Below, in pieces: positions 44,586 through 56,165 of a stretch of 64,000 nt of DNA (positions are counted from its first letter, which is position 1; every line of letters begins with the position of its first letter). The stretch is from Scytalidium lignicola (taxonomy: Eukaryota > Ascomycota > Leotiomycetes). The notes beneath the pieces are model-generated. The model was given only the letters and a program-made list of their open reading frames with translations. It was not told the origin of the DNA and made no database searches. Location: contig NCSJ02000075.1 of assembly GCA_002812745.2 (NCBI GenBank), positions 1 to 64,000 of the forward strand, in the 5' to 3' direction. The position numbers were made by a program, and so were the translations under genes.

Positions 44586-45560
44586 CTATCTCCTGTCCTG
44601 CTCATACCGACCTTCCATTTGATTTGGGCTAGAAAATAATCCACCATCGTCATAATAGTCGTCTACATTTCCTTCGATAACCCCAGTTCTCTCATCAGCC
44701 ATTATAGTCTCAACTGCATGAATTCGACTGAGTCTCTGCTGCAACATCTGGTCCGCACGTAGATCATATCCGCTCTCCGAATATCTAGGCAAATTCATCG
44801 GCGGCCTACTATACCGGGTCGACCTGCGATCACCAGTGTAAATAGGCGCAATGGGACTTCCACCACTCCAACGATTATTCTTCTCATCATCGTATCTGCC
44901 AGGCGTCGTATTTGGAGCAGGATAGTAACCATTTGTTGGCTTCTTATGCGGTGTGGTATATTGGTGTTTCATCCTGTCATCCAAAGATCCTCCATCGTCG
45001 TCACTATCGTCATCATCGAAACGGCTTCCAATCGGGCTCTGGTACAGGATCACTCCAAACCCAACTGCACCGAAAAGGCTCGTCGCTGAAACAGCGATCC
45101 ATCCCACTGGTCCAGCATAGGCTACAACTACCAGCGAAAGAAACATAAAAGCAGCAATCAACAACCCGTAAAGCACGGATGTCACCAACGTCGCATACCA
45201 GAGGACCTTCCTCCTCCTCTTCGTGCTCCGGGTTCCGAAGTATGCTACCGCAGATGGTCGGTACAAACTCAAGGCAGATGCAGCAAACGAGGTAATTGCC
45301 AAGTTAAGAATGAAGAAGAGCCAGGAGTTGGAGAGGAAGTATTGCACGGTTATTCTGTCAAAACCATAGTCTACCCACGGCTGGACGGGCGTCTGGATGA
45401 TTTTTGTGAAAGTTAGGGAGGAACCTAGGGTGCTGATTGCCACAATTGTCTTGAAGAAGTTGTCAAAGTAGTTGGCGAGTCTTTCTCCAGGATGCGAAGT
45501 GCTTGATGCTGCTGGCTGTGGTGGTAGTGGTGGTGGGTTTGGTGCGTGTTGTGAAGCCAT
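44586..45560 (-). CDS. four-helix membrane protein of unknown function
   Basis: Single exon, 324 residues from ATG 45560 (MASQHAPNPPPLPPQP); an upstream in-frame ATG at 45650 exists but its extra 30 residues look like leader. A Pro-rich start is followed by four hydrophobic segments: about residues 32-52 (IVAISTLGSSLTF), 75-95 (SWLFFILNLAITSFAASAL), 115-137 (LWYATLVTSVLYGLLIAAF) and 140-165 (VVVAYAGPVGWIAVSATSLFGAVGFGVILY). Then comes a long hydrophilic tail with DDDDSDDDGGS and many Tyr/Arg/Ser residues. The two ends are probably cytosolic. I do not recognise a named family; similar proteins in moulds are annotated as hypothetical. Confidence 0.75.
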   Translation of the reverse strand: MASQHAPNPPPLPPQPAASSTSHPGERLANYFDNFFKTIVAISTLGSSLTFTKIIQTPVQPWVDYGFDRITVQYFLSNSWLFFILNLAITSFAASALSLYRPSAVAYFGTRSTKRRRKVLWYATLVTSVLYGLLIAAFMFLSLVVVAYAGPVGWIAVSATSLFGAVGFGVILYQSPIGSRFDDDDSDDDGGSLDDRMKHQYTTPHKKPTNGYYPAPNTTPGRYDDEKNNRWSGGSPIAPIYTGDRRSTRYSRPPMNLPRYSESGYDLRADQMLQQRLSRIHAVETIMADERTGVIEGNVDDYYDDGGLFSSPNQMEGRYEQDRR

Positions 45561-45660
45561 GTTTCTGGAGTTTCTGACCACGAGAGGATGGAATTGAGCG
45601 AATTCGGATATTAATTGACCAGTATTAATTACATGGTGGGAATGACCCAAAACTAGACAG

Positions 45661-46559
45661 TAGTAGACATTGTGATCTAGACGATTGAATTATGTGCTGA
45701 TTAATGGATACAAAATGCAGGGACCGGAATGCAGTGTCATTAGAATGCTTGCGATTTATATTTTGGTGTTGTTGTAGCTGAAGTTGTCATCGGCGGTCTC
45801 TCGCTGTTGGACGGGCGACGGTGGAGCACATGGTCTCACTCTGCCTCCACATTGGTGGCCCTGCGATAACCTTAATAGCTAATCTGGCTACAGTGGAGCA
45901 ACATCTAATTATTAGCTCTAAAGGCTAATAAGTTCCCGATCAAACAAGTCATTTTTTCTCCCTGATAAGTCTTGCCGGTGCTGCTAATGATCTGTCACGG
46001 TGACTTCGCTGAAGCCTCAATTACAAATGCCTTCAGTTAACTTATCAATGACATACTACTATCCTTTAGGTAAGCAGAGAACGACAGTCCTCATGTTAAA
46101 TTATGTATTTATACCCAGTTATCGCAAGTTCACTTGAACATATTTCTATGTGCAAGTCCCTAAACTAATAGTAACACCGAGCATTCCAGTTAAACCAATT
46201 ACTTAGAGTAGAGAGTTAATCGGTTTAAAGACAAATTCTTTAACAATATTATTTCCTTTCAGAATTTCACTCGGTAACATGAAGCGCAGTTCCTATTTTG
46301 GTTCTTGCAACTCGAGTTCTTATTCGACAGACCTCGAATTTGCTCTGCGCATTTTCGCAAAACTCGATAATTACACGTCGCACGATTTGCNTTTTTTTCT
46401 TCTCCTACTCTTTAAATATAAGCCAATTTGTAACCAGTTCTATCTCTTTCTCTTTCTTTTTGTAATAACTTAAATATACGCACTATCTCGATTAAAACAT
46501 GCTGCCTTGCGGCACTCTTTTTTCCGTGTTGCTTCCTCTCCTTGGTTTCTTTCGCTGCC
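45661..46559. other. intergenic
   Basis: No gene is seen. Contains an N at 46391 before a T run and a TTTCTC-rich tract at about 46443-46460, probably the pyrimidine-rich promoter of the next gene. Confidence 0.5.
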
Positions 46560-48757
46560 ATGAAGTCATCGGCCCACAAAGACTCAAGGTCCACCGATGT
46601 GTATGGCAATGTTGGAACCGCCGAGACTTTCTGCTACGACGTATCTGGTGGAACTCGATGCAACTGCCCTGGTTTTCGCGAGGAAGCCGGTGAACAATCG
46701 CGCGGGATCTGCCAATGCGGCCACCTCTTTTGCGTCCACGACATTGTTCGAGCCAATGAGGAAATCACTTGTCGGCTTCACGGATCGACAAGGTCGCTCG
46801 TTTGCACTGGATATAGGTTTCCAAAAGTCATCGATTTTGGTCTCGATGGCTCGTGGTTCGCACGCGTAAAGTTGGTTCCATCGGTGGGTTTCTTGTATGA
46901 TCACAAGCGCCCCCTCACGTCCTCGTCCTCGCGACGGGTCGCGTATTTTCGACTCGCATCGAGAGGGCTAATTCGGACGATGAGATTACCAGGCGCAGAC
47001 AGCTGGTCTATCGTGCGAGCGATTACAGACTCCTTTAGTGATGTTTTGTGCGGCAGGCCTTGGATGCCGCTCACTGGGCACCGCAACCCAGGACGTCTTG
47101 AACCAGACCAAATTGACCCCTCCTTATACAGTTTAGAATTCCTCATCAAACAATGCATTGCCCATTGGTGGTCTACTGACAGATCAAGGGTTTCCTTCGA
47201 CATCACACTCGAGGACGAGAGTTTGTCATGGAAACAGATATCGAAGTTGCCTGTAATAGATCGATGTTACGAAACTTTCTGGCAATCCAACTGGTTTTTG
47301 GATGATGACTTGGAAACGCTCTCCGATGTGGATATCGACTATAACCCCGATGCGAACCATATTGAGGATACAGACCTACCAGTGACACACAGACTCTTGA
47401 TGGAGGAAGAGGAAGTTCAATCCGCCAGCATGACGAGTGAAACCCACGAGAGTCCCGAGTCGAGCCATTATGATAGTGAAACCGACAGCACGGCCACGTC
47501 CACAACGGACTCCAGTTGCTTCTACGATGGAGGTGGGGAAGTGGTAGAGCGATCTGTCAAGTTGAATAAAACCAATTTGGTGAATCAGGTCCTCGTGTAC
47601 ATTAGATACTTGGTTCAGGGCATTATCGTGGCCAGTGGTGGGACAGTGCAGCATACGAGCAATTGCGAGCAGCCTGGAAGAACCATTGGACAAACTACTT
47701 CGGGGAGCAACTCTAACTCGCAAGGCCGAAAGCGCCATTTAGATGCAGATGGGTATCGAAGGAAAAACTCACCTAGCGATGAAGAGGACGGTGGACACAA
47801 TGACGGGAGGGGAAGAATGGGTTCCAAAGGATTGGCAGAACCTAAATGCAACCTTGCATGCCCATTCTTCAAACACAACCCTAGAAAATACATGTATTGG
47901 AGGTCATGTCCTGGTCCGGGTTGGAATACGGTTCATAGAATTAAGTATGTTTCAAAATATCTGGGTAACTTTTATTCTAGTCTTCGAGTTATCGCTAACG
48001 TTAGATCCAGAGAGCATTTGTACAGGCGCCATTCGTTGCCAAAATTCTTTTGCGATCGCTGCTTCGGGCCGTTTCAAGACGCAGATTCTCTTAGGCTCCA
48101 TCATCGCGCTGATACGCAGTGTTCAGTACGGGAAGCGCCGGAGGACGCGCTCGAGGGAATGACGGCAGCGCAGGAACTACAACTACGGTCCCGGAAGAGA
48201 TCACGTATCGGCGTCAGAGACACCGAGCATGAAAAGTGGATTCACATCTACCAGGTTCTATTCCCAGGAGAAACCGAAATCCCCTCCCCATGTAAGTCAA
48301 CCTACTCTTTACCATGGATCTCGTCACTGATTCATCCTGCTCAGATTACGACTACGAAGAGACAAAGACACAGCAATGCAAGCAAAGTAACCTTCTTGGC
48401 GACTCGGGAAATTATGAGATTTTCCTACGTCAAGAACTCCCGCCGCTTCTTCAAGAGGAGCTACGGCAGCTAGTAGAGCAAGAAATTGAAGAGGAGCTCT
48501 GCGCAATACCCCCCAGAGTCAAAGAGAAGTTGAAGGGAAAGGCCATCAATGCCGTGCAGAAGTTTCAACTCACCCTTTTTACGCGCTATCAGGATTCTCA
48601 AGCTAATAGTACTGGAGACGTTGGTGATCACTCGATAAGTCTTACCGCGTCGAGAGATGGTGTTGGCGCTGGGAATATGCTTGATCCTCAACAACTTTTG
48701 GATGATTTTGATTGGAACAACTTTGATTTAGATGGGATTTTGGGAGAGACAATTTAA
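46560..48757 (+). CDS. fungal C2H2-type zinc-finger protein with SWIM-like N-terminal cluster
   Basis: Three exons: 46560-47944, 48011-48291, 48345-48757; exactly 693 codons, 692 residues. The Met at 46560 (MKSSAHKD) is the first in frame. Residues about 32-60 form a Cys/His cluster, CNCPGF...CQCGHLFCVHD, like a SWIM or RING-type zinc site. After an acidic, Ser-rich middle comes the conserved fungal block CPFFKHNPRKYMYWRSCPGPGW, TVHRIKEHLYRRHSLPKF (joined across intron 1) and CDRCFGPFQDADSLRLHHR, a degenerate C2H2 finger. LRSRKRSR could be a nuclear signal, and EIPSPYYDYEE is the family's closing motif. A nuclear regulatory role is likely; targets unknown. Confidence 0.82.
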
Positions 48758-49849
48758 TCGCCACCAACACTTGCTGCGTCTTGATGACCTTTTTTTTCAG
48801 CATCTTTGTGGTTCATAGACTCAGAGGGAGTTTAGGAGTGCGTCTTGATATCAATATCGCATTCAATCTCATCTTTCTAGCGCGCTCCATATATTTGTAT
48901 GCTATTTCAAGCGTAGTCTGTACTATACTAGATATAAAAATAAGGCAATTAATTCAAAACTCAAAGAGTATGGCTTAGAGGCATCAAAGACATACGATTA
49001 TGAGAGCCATGGACTATAAAGCAAAATAATCTGTCGAATTAGGAGTTGTAGATAAATTTTAACATAGATATCAAACTATAGCATATTATTAAGATATATT
49101 ATATGATGCCACATAATGAACAGCCAGAAAATATATCTCTTTTGAAGATTTTGCCCAACTTGCCTCTCTTTTATTATAAAATAGAACACTCTAGGAAAGA
49201 GAAAAGAAAACAAAGTAAATAAACAGAGAAAATATAAGCTGTCAGAAAATTTCCTTCCAAACTTACAATCCCAAGCTGTTTCTTCCTCCTAAAGTAGGCT
49301 TGATAAGTCCCGAAACGAGCTTAAAACTTTGCATAAATGCAAGTGCAGCCATAATAATCTCTGACAAGTGACAGTAGCGACAAGGTTGGTTTTCTAGTGA
49401 GATGAAGGTTTTGCAGAATCCAGTTTGGCCACCAGGAATTGTAGTGATGGGTTATGTTATGCTGTATTCAATTGAGGGTCTAAGCAAGAGTGGCAAACTC
49501 ACTAATAAACCCAATGCGAAGCGCAAGAGTGAAAGAGCCGACCGTGTATTGTACATACGTGGTTCGGATATAGCCTTTTCTGACCGGATTGCGGTTGTGC
49601 CGCGCAACTTTCTCAATCCGTCCAGGTCGCATGGGTGGCGAATTTGGTATTTGAATAATATCCGAACGTTTCACAACCAGTATTTTATATTAAATACAAA
49701 TTTATTATATTTAAAGATCTTTTAAATTCTATAAAGATGCTCAGAATTCTAATTCATGTTCAACATCACATCCTTCCTTCTATGAATCCATAATTACTTT
49801 CTCATCTTTCCCAGACAATAAGAATTTCAGTTCCTCTTATACACTCACC
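48758..49849. other. AT-rich intergenic region
   Basis: Only short chance frames are present (a 107-codon plus-strand frame at 49402-49725 shows no family pattern). A purine-rich AAGAGAAAAGAAAAC stretch lies near 49200. Confidence 0.5.
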
Positions 49850-50653
49850 ATGCCGACTTGTACGATTAGTCCAGAGACCGCTATAAATTTCAGTTTTAGC
49901 GGCAGCGGTACTGGGCCAACTCTCGTCTTCCTCCATTACTGGGGTGGATCTTCTCGCACATTTGCTCCTCTCGTCTCTCTCCTTTCGCCTCGCTTCAGCA
50001 CTCTCAGCATAGACTTTCGAGGATGGGGAGAATCAACCGGCCCCAAATCGCCTAATGCGTATTCTATCCTTGATTTAGCTCAGGATGTCGAATCTCTCAT
50101 CGAAAAACTCGCAGTCAAGGACTTTGTCCTAGTAGGCCATTCAATGGGTGGCAAAGTTGCACAACTTATCGGAGGTCGTGGGAAAGTGGCTGGTCTCAAG
50201 GCTATTGTCCTTATTGGTCCTGCTCCTCCTACACCACTGGTACTCCCAGAGGAAATGAAGACGACGCAAATAACAGCATACGACACAGCTGAGTCAGCCG
50301 AGTTTGTTGTTCGAAATGTTCTAACTTCATCAGCCGTTGCGGACGATGTTGTTAAGACTCTTGTTCAGGATATCACGAAAGGAAGTGAGTTTGCACGATT
50401 GGCTTGGCCCACCTATGCAATTTTAGAGAACATCATCGAGGAAATGAAGCAAATAAGTGTTCCTGTACTCGTTATAGGAGGTGGAAAGGACAACATAGAA
50501 ACATTGGAACGCCTTCAGTCAGAGGTTGTGTCCAATATCCGCAACGCTGAAATAGTTGTCGTAGAGGGTTCTGGACATTTATTGCCCATTGAAGCCCCAA
50601 ATGAGGTTGCGAAGTATATTGGAGGGTTCGTTGAACGTGTCGGTGGTCCATAG
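49850..50653 (+). CDS. alpha/beta hydrolase
   Basis: Single exon, 267 residues, ATG in context ACCATGCC. Canonical fold: LVFLHYWGGSSRTF (oxyanion region, with HYW replacing the common HG), STLSIDFRGWGEST, nucleophile elbow FVLVGHSMGGKVAQ (Ser near residue 100), the acid in VPVLVIGGGKDNI, and the catalytic His in VVVEGSGHLLPIEAPNEV. All triad positions are present. It resembles small cytosolic esterase or epoxide-hydrolase-like enzymes with no signal peptide. Substrate unknown. It is unrelated in detail to the SesB-like hydrolase at 39773-41173. Confidence 0.87.
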   Translation: MPTCTISPETAINFSFSGSGTGPTLVFLHYWGGSSRTFAPLVSLLSPRFSTLSIDFRGWGESTGPKSPNAYSILDLAQDVESLIEKLAVKDFVLVGHSMGGKVAQLIGGRGKVAGLKAIVLIGPAPPTPLVLPEEMKTTQITAYDTAESAEFVVRNVLTSSAVADDVVKTLVQDITKGSEFARLAWPTYAILENIIEEMKQISVPVLVIGGGKDNIETLERLQSEVVSNIRNAEIVVVEGSGHLLPIEAPNEVAKYIGGFVERVGGP

Positions 50654-51032
50654 ATTAGAGAATAAGCATTATGTCTAAACTTAGATCTCTCTAATTTGAA
50701 CTTTACAAAACCTTCTAAATATCTGGAGAGATGAATACACCAAGCACACGTCCATGTTTGTAAATCTAACTCTATTGTTGTAACTGGAATGAAATAATTC
50801 ATCTTGATGCATTTTCCTTCTCCAGATGGAAACCGGATATAGAGTTCGGAAAGCTGACAATATTTTGGTGTCGGCTCGCGGGGTCGGAATGATCACTAAG
50901 CAAAGCCACTGATGTCAACCCTTCTAGCTAAATAATCATAACTCGCCCAGGAATTGGAACTTGGGATCCGGGTAAAAGACAATTTTTGTTTATAGAGCCT
51001 GGAGTATCGAAATATTATATTAGGCCAAGCTG

Positions 51033-52451
51033 ATGGCACAGGATCTTATCGACAAGGATCTCCAAGACCTACGACGTTCAGTATACTCGCAGCGAGGAAG
51101 GAAGCGTGGCTACCATGCCTGCATTCCATGCAGACTTCGTAAGCTCAAATGCGTCCCACGAGAAGCAGGTTCTGGACCGCAGTGTATAAGGTGTCACAAA
51201 GAGAAGAAAGAATGCGAGTGGACCGTAGCGCGGAATAAGAAGAAATGCAACGAGATCCGTAATCAGGAAGCAGTTTTAGAGGAGCGGAGAAACATTTCAC
51301 AGGAAGAGGATCCATTGCTACAACAAATCAGTGCAGATGAAGGCAATGCCTTGCATGAAAGTTCGATCAGCAATGAAGCCGTGACTAGCATTACCCACCG
51401 TCAAGTAGCGTATCGCAGAATAGAAAATGCTGGTACGCATCTTCAACCACCACTTAGCAGAGTGGACATCAGAGAGGTGCAAAGCCTAGATATCATCGAG
51501 CCATCTCTGACGGGTACTACTCCGATACACCCGGAAGACTCACTCTTCCACCAAGATGAACCAAATCTGGACAACATATTGGCATTGCGTTTTGCTATTG
51601 AAGATGACAACTACAAAGAAGATTCATTCCTCTCTTCTTCTGGATATACCAAATACTTCGACTCTCCTGTCAAAATGCTAGAAGCTAGAACAAAGATACT
51701 TAGAGATAACACTAGTGACGAATTACCTCTTCATGAGAATATAACTAATCTCTACCTATGGAGTGGCATTGAGTCACTGATAAAAGATGTAAAAAAAGTT
51801 CTTTTCGCGTCTAAAGAACACACAGCCAGAGTTGTCAAGGATAAATGCTATGTTTGGAAGATCCAGAAATTTGAACCTAGACTGCGAGGCTGGAATCGAG
51901 ATTTTGAAAAACTCAAAGGTTAGCTAGAGCCATCAGATAGGAGTCTGTGTTAACTGAGTTATCTAGTGCCTCTACAGGCATCACTTATTCTCCGAATTGA
52001 GTACGAATATGCTCAAGTGTTGCTCAACTCAATCGTCTTAGAAGTTATGACGGAGACTTTCAACGTTACATCCTTGATCTCTAAGTATGACGATAAATAC
52101 ATCGAAACACTCATAAATTCATGCCAGTCAATTATAAAAATCGTTCACAGAAGCTTTAGAGAGCTTCTCACATCTTCGCCAATGCGAACGTATCTGAGAA
52201 CGCTAACCGCGGCAAGTGTTCTACTCAAGGTTGGTCCCACGTAATTAGACCTTTTATCTCTGCTAATGTAGCATATTATGAAATAGTTATCTGAACTGAA
52301 TATCAATCGACAGCAAGTTAGCGCCAACCTGAGATTTATTAGACAAGCACTACCTATCCTCCGGGTCTGTGAAAATGACTACCTGCCGAATTTGAGCTCG
52401 AACTTAACCTTTTCTTGCAATGACGATAACGTTCACAGCTACCAGGCATAA
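51033..52451 (+). CDS. Zn2Cys6 fungal transcription factor (second)
   Basis: Three exons: 51033-51918, 51967-52229, 52287-52451; exactly 438 codons, 437 residues. The binuclear zinc cluster is at residues about 29-62: ACIPCRLRKLKC, then QCIRCHKEKKECEW. Basic NKKK follows. The C-terminal half has LRGWNRDFEKLKVPLQASL, LRIEYEYAQVLLNSIVLEV and SIIKIVHRSFRELL, the helical pattern of the middle domain in many moulds' regulators. It is short for the class (often 500-700). Ends at TAA 52449-52451. Nuclear DNA-binding regulator at CGG sites in this family; the neighbouring alpha/beta hydrolase, 380 bp upstream on the same strand, might be a target (inference). Confidence 0.85.
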
Positions 52452-53084
52452 TGCAGGCCTAAGGAATGAGGAGATAATTTGAAGAGTGTTTCTCCTAGAT
52501 CGGTATAGCTGAAGGTGTTTGTTCGAAAAGAGGTTGACTCTTATACCCTGAAAAAATTAATGCTTGATTATAAATTTAGGAAGTGTTTAGTATGAAGGAG
52601 AACATATACCGGGATCTTAGAATAGTGAGGGGTTAGATAGAGAAGCTTTTCTAGAGCGATTACGCATAGCTACACACTTGTATTTCACCTATGCATAGAT
52701 ACTATAGATGATCTAATTTACAAAATCGAATATTATGAGATATGATTTATACTGTTGTTCACTAAACATTGAATGGTGAGATGGTAGCCTAGAAACATCA
52801 GATTACGCAAAGGCGCGGATCTGCAGGCTTCACGTCTAAGGCTAAGATAGTAGTTAGATTAGGCACGAATTAATTCCTCCATTTGAACTTGCGTCATCTA
52901 TTTTCCGACCATCTCAACCATCTGACAATAAGTTGGTGCCTAGCTATCTTCTTCGCCCTTTAACCGTCTTGTCATCTTCTCTTGAATCCTTAATTCAAAC
53001 ATATATTTCTAACAACGAGCGTCATTTCCTACCTAGTGATTGAATATTCGCTGCTTCGCTACTTTCCGTGAAATCGCGCCAAAG
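52452..53084. other. intergenic
   Basis: No coding frame or RNA gene is recognised; it should hold the promoter of the TenA-like gene. Confidence 0.5.
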
Positions 53085-53870
53085 ATGACTACCACGCCAC
53101 AATCTCTCATAGCAGACCTTCTCGCCCTGGACCAGGGAAAGTTTAAAACCGCTACACAGGCAAAGTTTCTGGAGAAAGCTGGGAAGGGATCCCTGAGTAA
53201 AGAGATATTACAAGAGTGGTTGGTGCAGGATAGGTTGTATGCACAAGCGTACATCCGTTTTGCCTCCCTCCTTTTAGCCAACCTTCCCTTGCCTTCCACT
53301 GTTTCACCTAATCATATTAACGAACGACTCGTTGACCTCATTATTGATGCAATCACAAATGTCAGGCGAGAGCTAAAGTTTTTTGAGACCGTGGCAAACC
53401 AGTATGGATTGGCTTTAGAAGCAAAAGTCGTTCATGTTGGTGTGCAAATGTATCGAGCTCTCTTCCGCGAGATAGGAGAAGACATCGAAGCAGATAAGCG
53501 CAGCATTCTTGACGGGTTTGTCCTACTTTGGGCAACGGAGAAGTGCTACCTTGATTCCTGGACCTACGCCTCTACCTTTTCTTCTCCTTCCTTGCCCTCA
53601 GAACAAGACAAGGATGGAGGGGCTCTTAGAAAGGAATTCATACCCAACTGGACTGGTGATGACTTTCAGAAGTTTGTAGATAGATGTGCAGAGGCAGTGG
53701 ATGAGATCTGGACAGGGCTGCAAGAGGAAAGAAATGGAGAACTACTGTTGAAGGGTAAGTGGTGGGGGCTAGGAAGGGAGAGGGAGAAGAAAGAAGAATG
53801 GTTGGGACGGATCGGCGGATTGTGGGGGAAGGTTTTGGAGGCGGAGAAGGCCNTTTTGGCCAAATATTGA
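53085..53870 (+). CDS. TenA/THI-4 family (haem-oxygenase-fold) protein
   Basis: Single exon, 261 residues from ATG 53085 (MTTTPQSLIADLL). An in-frame start 15 codons upstream is less likely. It is all-helical, with KFLEKAGKGSLSKEILQEWLVQDRLYAQAYIRFASLLLAN matching the first helices of TenA-type proteins. FFETVANQYGL and LLWATEKCYLDSWTYA are later helices. Bacterial and yeast relatives hydrolyse aminopyrimidines in thiamin salvage, but the catalytic Cys and Glu cannot be confirmed here, so the activity is uncertain. The last residues pass through an N at 53853 next to a T run; the frame stays open to TGA. Cytosolic. Confidence 0.78.
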   Translation: MTTTPQSLIADLLALDQGKFKTATQAKFLEKAGKGSLSKEILQEWLVQDRLYAQAYIRFASLLLANLPLPSTVSPNHINERLVDLIIDAITNVRRELKFFETVANQYGLALEAKVVHVGVQMYRALFREIGEDIEADKRSILDGFVLLWATEKCYLDSWTYASTFSSPSLPSEQDKDGGALRKEFIPNWTGDDFQKFVDRCAEAVDEIWTGLQEERNGELLLKGKWWGLGREREKKEEWLGRIGGLWGKVLEAEKAXLAKY

Positions 53871-54371
53871 GGAAGAGGATTGATATTGAAAGATAAATGG
53901 TGTAAATGGCTTATGACTAGTTTCTATTTTCTATTCATTAACAAAGGCTCTTGTTGAATCGATTGTAGGATCCTGACGCTTCTTCTTAACCACTAACAGC
54001 GTTAATTTCCCCCATATTCAGAGCTTGATTTGTACTTATTTTTGCAAAGCTTGAATTCATCTGAGATATACCTGCCCTTGAAACAGCTGAGAAGACTAAC
54101 AGGATGATTTGATAAGGAAATCTTCGAAATCCGATACTGTGGGATTTTCAATAGCTTCGGTCTGTAATGTTATGAAGAACTTGTACCCCGCAAAGAGACT
54201 CATAGCGTCATAGCGGGACAAGTGACAGGTTATTTCTTAACGCTCATACCTGACCGAATAGTCAAGGGCTTGAGAACTTCTTGCCATTTAAAAGTTACCT
54301 TATTCAACAGATGCACCTACGATCGTACCAGTAGGTGCAGTGCTAGAAGAGACATGGCACTGATGCACTGT
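53871..54371. other. intergenic between converging genes
   Basis: No feature is recognised between the TenA-like gene and the end of the dioxygenase gene. Confidence 0.5.
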
Positions 54372-55744
54372 TCAATACAAAAACTTAGTTATTTGTTCAT
54401 CATCGGAAAGCTTGGAGTGGTGATCTTTACTTAATCTAGATCCATAATGGACAGGATACTCAATCGCGCTGTGAATGACTCCCTATAGATTGGAAGAATT
54501 GCATATTAGTGAAAACACATATGTATTTACGAATTATACTTACCCAGTTATTGAAGAGCACTAAATCACCTTCGTCGTATGGCGGAATTGATATGTACTC
54601 TGGCTTGCATATGCGGTCCATGATATTGTTCAGCCACGTTCGAATCTCTTCAAGATCATCCACCACCCTTTCGGGACCATCCGGAGACGACTTAAAGTGG
54701 AGTTTTCGAATAACATCACAAAATATGTGTAAACCTTTCTCCCCTGTCACAGGATTTACCCATACCATTGGAAATTGGTATATTTTCTCAGGCGACCACT
54801 CAGGTAATTTATCAAGTGGAAGGACCTCCCCTCCTGGGGCAATCCCAAGTCCACAAGAGCGCAACCTCCGAGTTCCTGTCCAGGCAAAAGGGTGAGGTGC
54901 TGGTTCCCATCGGCTGTTTTCAACTAATGCTTTCTCTTCATCGCTGAGCAGATTATAAAGTTGAACAGTATCAATAAACGCTGTTAGACCTGGGGCTGCT
55001 TTCATTGTCGTTCCAGAATCATCGTCCCATCGGACTGTAACTGGCGGGCCTCGTGGAGCTTTAATACAGAGGAGTGCTGTCACTCGAGATGGAATGGCAT
55101 CATATATTGCACCGTCCATATGAAAGGTGACAAAGCGTGAATTCCCCTCTGAAATCTCCTCATCTGAAAGAGGAGTAGCTAGCATCTCGGCTTGAGTAGT
55201 GGAGTCGACATAGATATTCTTCAGTCCATAGTATTCTTCCGCTTGGTAATCGCGGCCGATCAGTCGAACACCCTCCACACCAGGTATGACATACCGTTTC
55301 CGAGTCTGAACTAACTGTCAGATTTCTTTGACTAGGCAAGACTTTGTTCTATAGGTGCTAGTGCACATACTCCAAGTGAGCCGAATTTCTCTCTCGACTT
55401 CTTGTCTCCAACTAATCCATAGAAGCCGTGGGTGCTACCTGAATCTGGATCGATTCGTCGCACAAATTCAAACTGCTTGGCCGGGTGGAGTTTATGTTGG
55501 CCCCTCACAACCACGACTCGATGAACGTAAATGGCTTTTCGAATCTCTTGGAAATCCTTCTCGCTCAAATCGTTAAGATCGACCCCAGTTATAATTGCGC
55601 CGATCTATCACAGTGGATTAGCAGGTCACCAGGCACTTCCACTCGATATATTATACGCACATTGGTTTTTGACGAGGGTGAAGCCAGTAAAGGCGCCACT
55701 TTAATAGTGGACTCCGTTGTCGTGGTTGTAGTTGTAGTTGACAT
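54372..55744 (-). CDS. TauD/TfdA-family 2-oxoglutarate-dependent dioxygenase
   Basis: Four exons: 55744-55661, 55604-55371, 55314-54544, 54482-54372; exactly 400 codons, 399 residues. The N-terminus is a Thr run (MSTTTTTTTES). GAIITGVDLNDLSE is the family's opening motif, then IYVHRVVVVRGQ. Iron ligands are the HxD in VTFHMDGAIYD and the His in VIHSAIEYP; HYGSR supplies the Arg expected to bind 2-oxoglutarate. These enzymes hydroxylate small acids or amino acids, releasing CO2 and succinate. The last 18 residues after YGSR (LSKDHHSKLS...) do not match the usual tail, so the final exon may have another splice or a changed end. Substrate unknown; probably cytosolic. Confidence 0.82.
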
Positions 55745-56165
55745 TTTCCACCAGGTCAGAGAACCACGTTAAAGGATTATTACACAGACTCTATACTCAA
55801 CGCTTTTGGTCTCAGGCAACTTAGAAAAGCTTTAATTCAAATTCAAATACCATTAACTACAGTTTAGTCAAGAGCTATCTAGCCTCTTAAACCATATCTC
55901 GTAAGTGGGGGATGTCGGAATTATGCGATATCAGAGAAGCCAGAGGCCAGGATGAGAACAACTCCAAACAGATCTGATAAGAGATTTGTGTACCGAAAAC
56001 TTCGCAGTAAATTCTACATTATCACATTTTTATCCAAGGAAGTGTCAAAAGTAAGGCTTGGATCTTGCATGTCTAGTCTAAGATTTGTGTATTGCATTTG
56101 GTTATCCTCAAAAGGATTATTGAAAGTGATAGGTATAATCTCTTTGACAAAGCCAGTAACGTTAG
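55745..56165. other. intergenic
   Basis: No gene is recognised upstream of the dioxygenase start. Confidence 0.5.

Noticed and set aside
47203..47738. Minus-strand frames opposite the zinc-finger gene
   Set aside because: Shadows of the plus-strand exon, which has conserved motifs and closes exactly.
49402..49725. Plus-strand frame of 107 codons
   Set aside because: No recognisable domain; AT-rich tail typical of chance frames in spacers.
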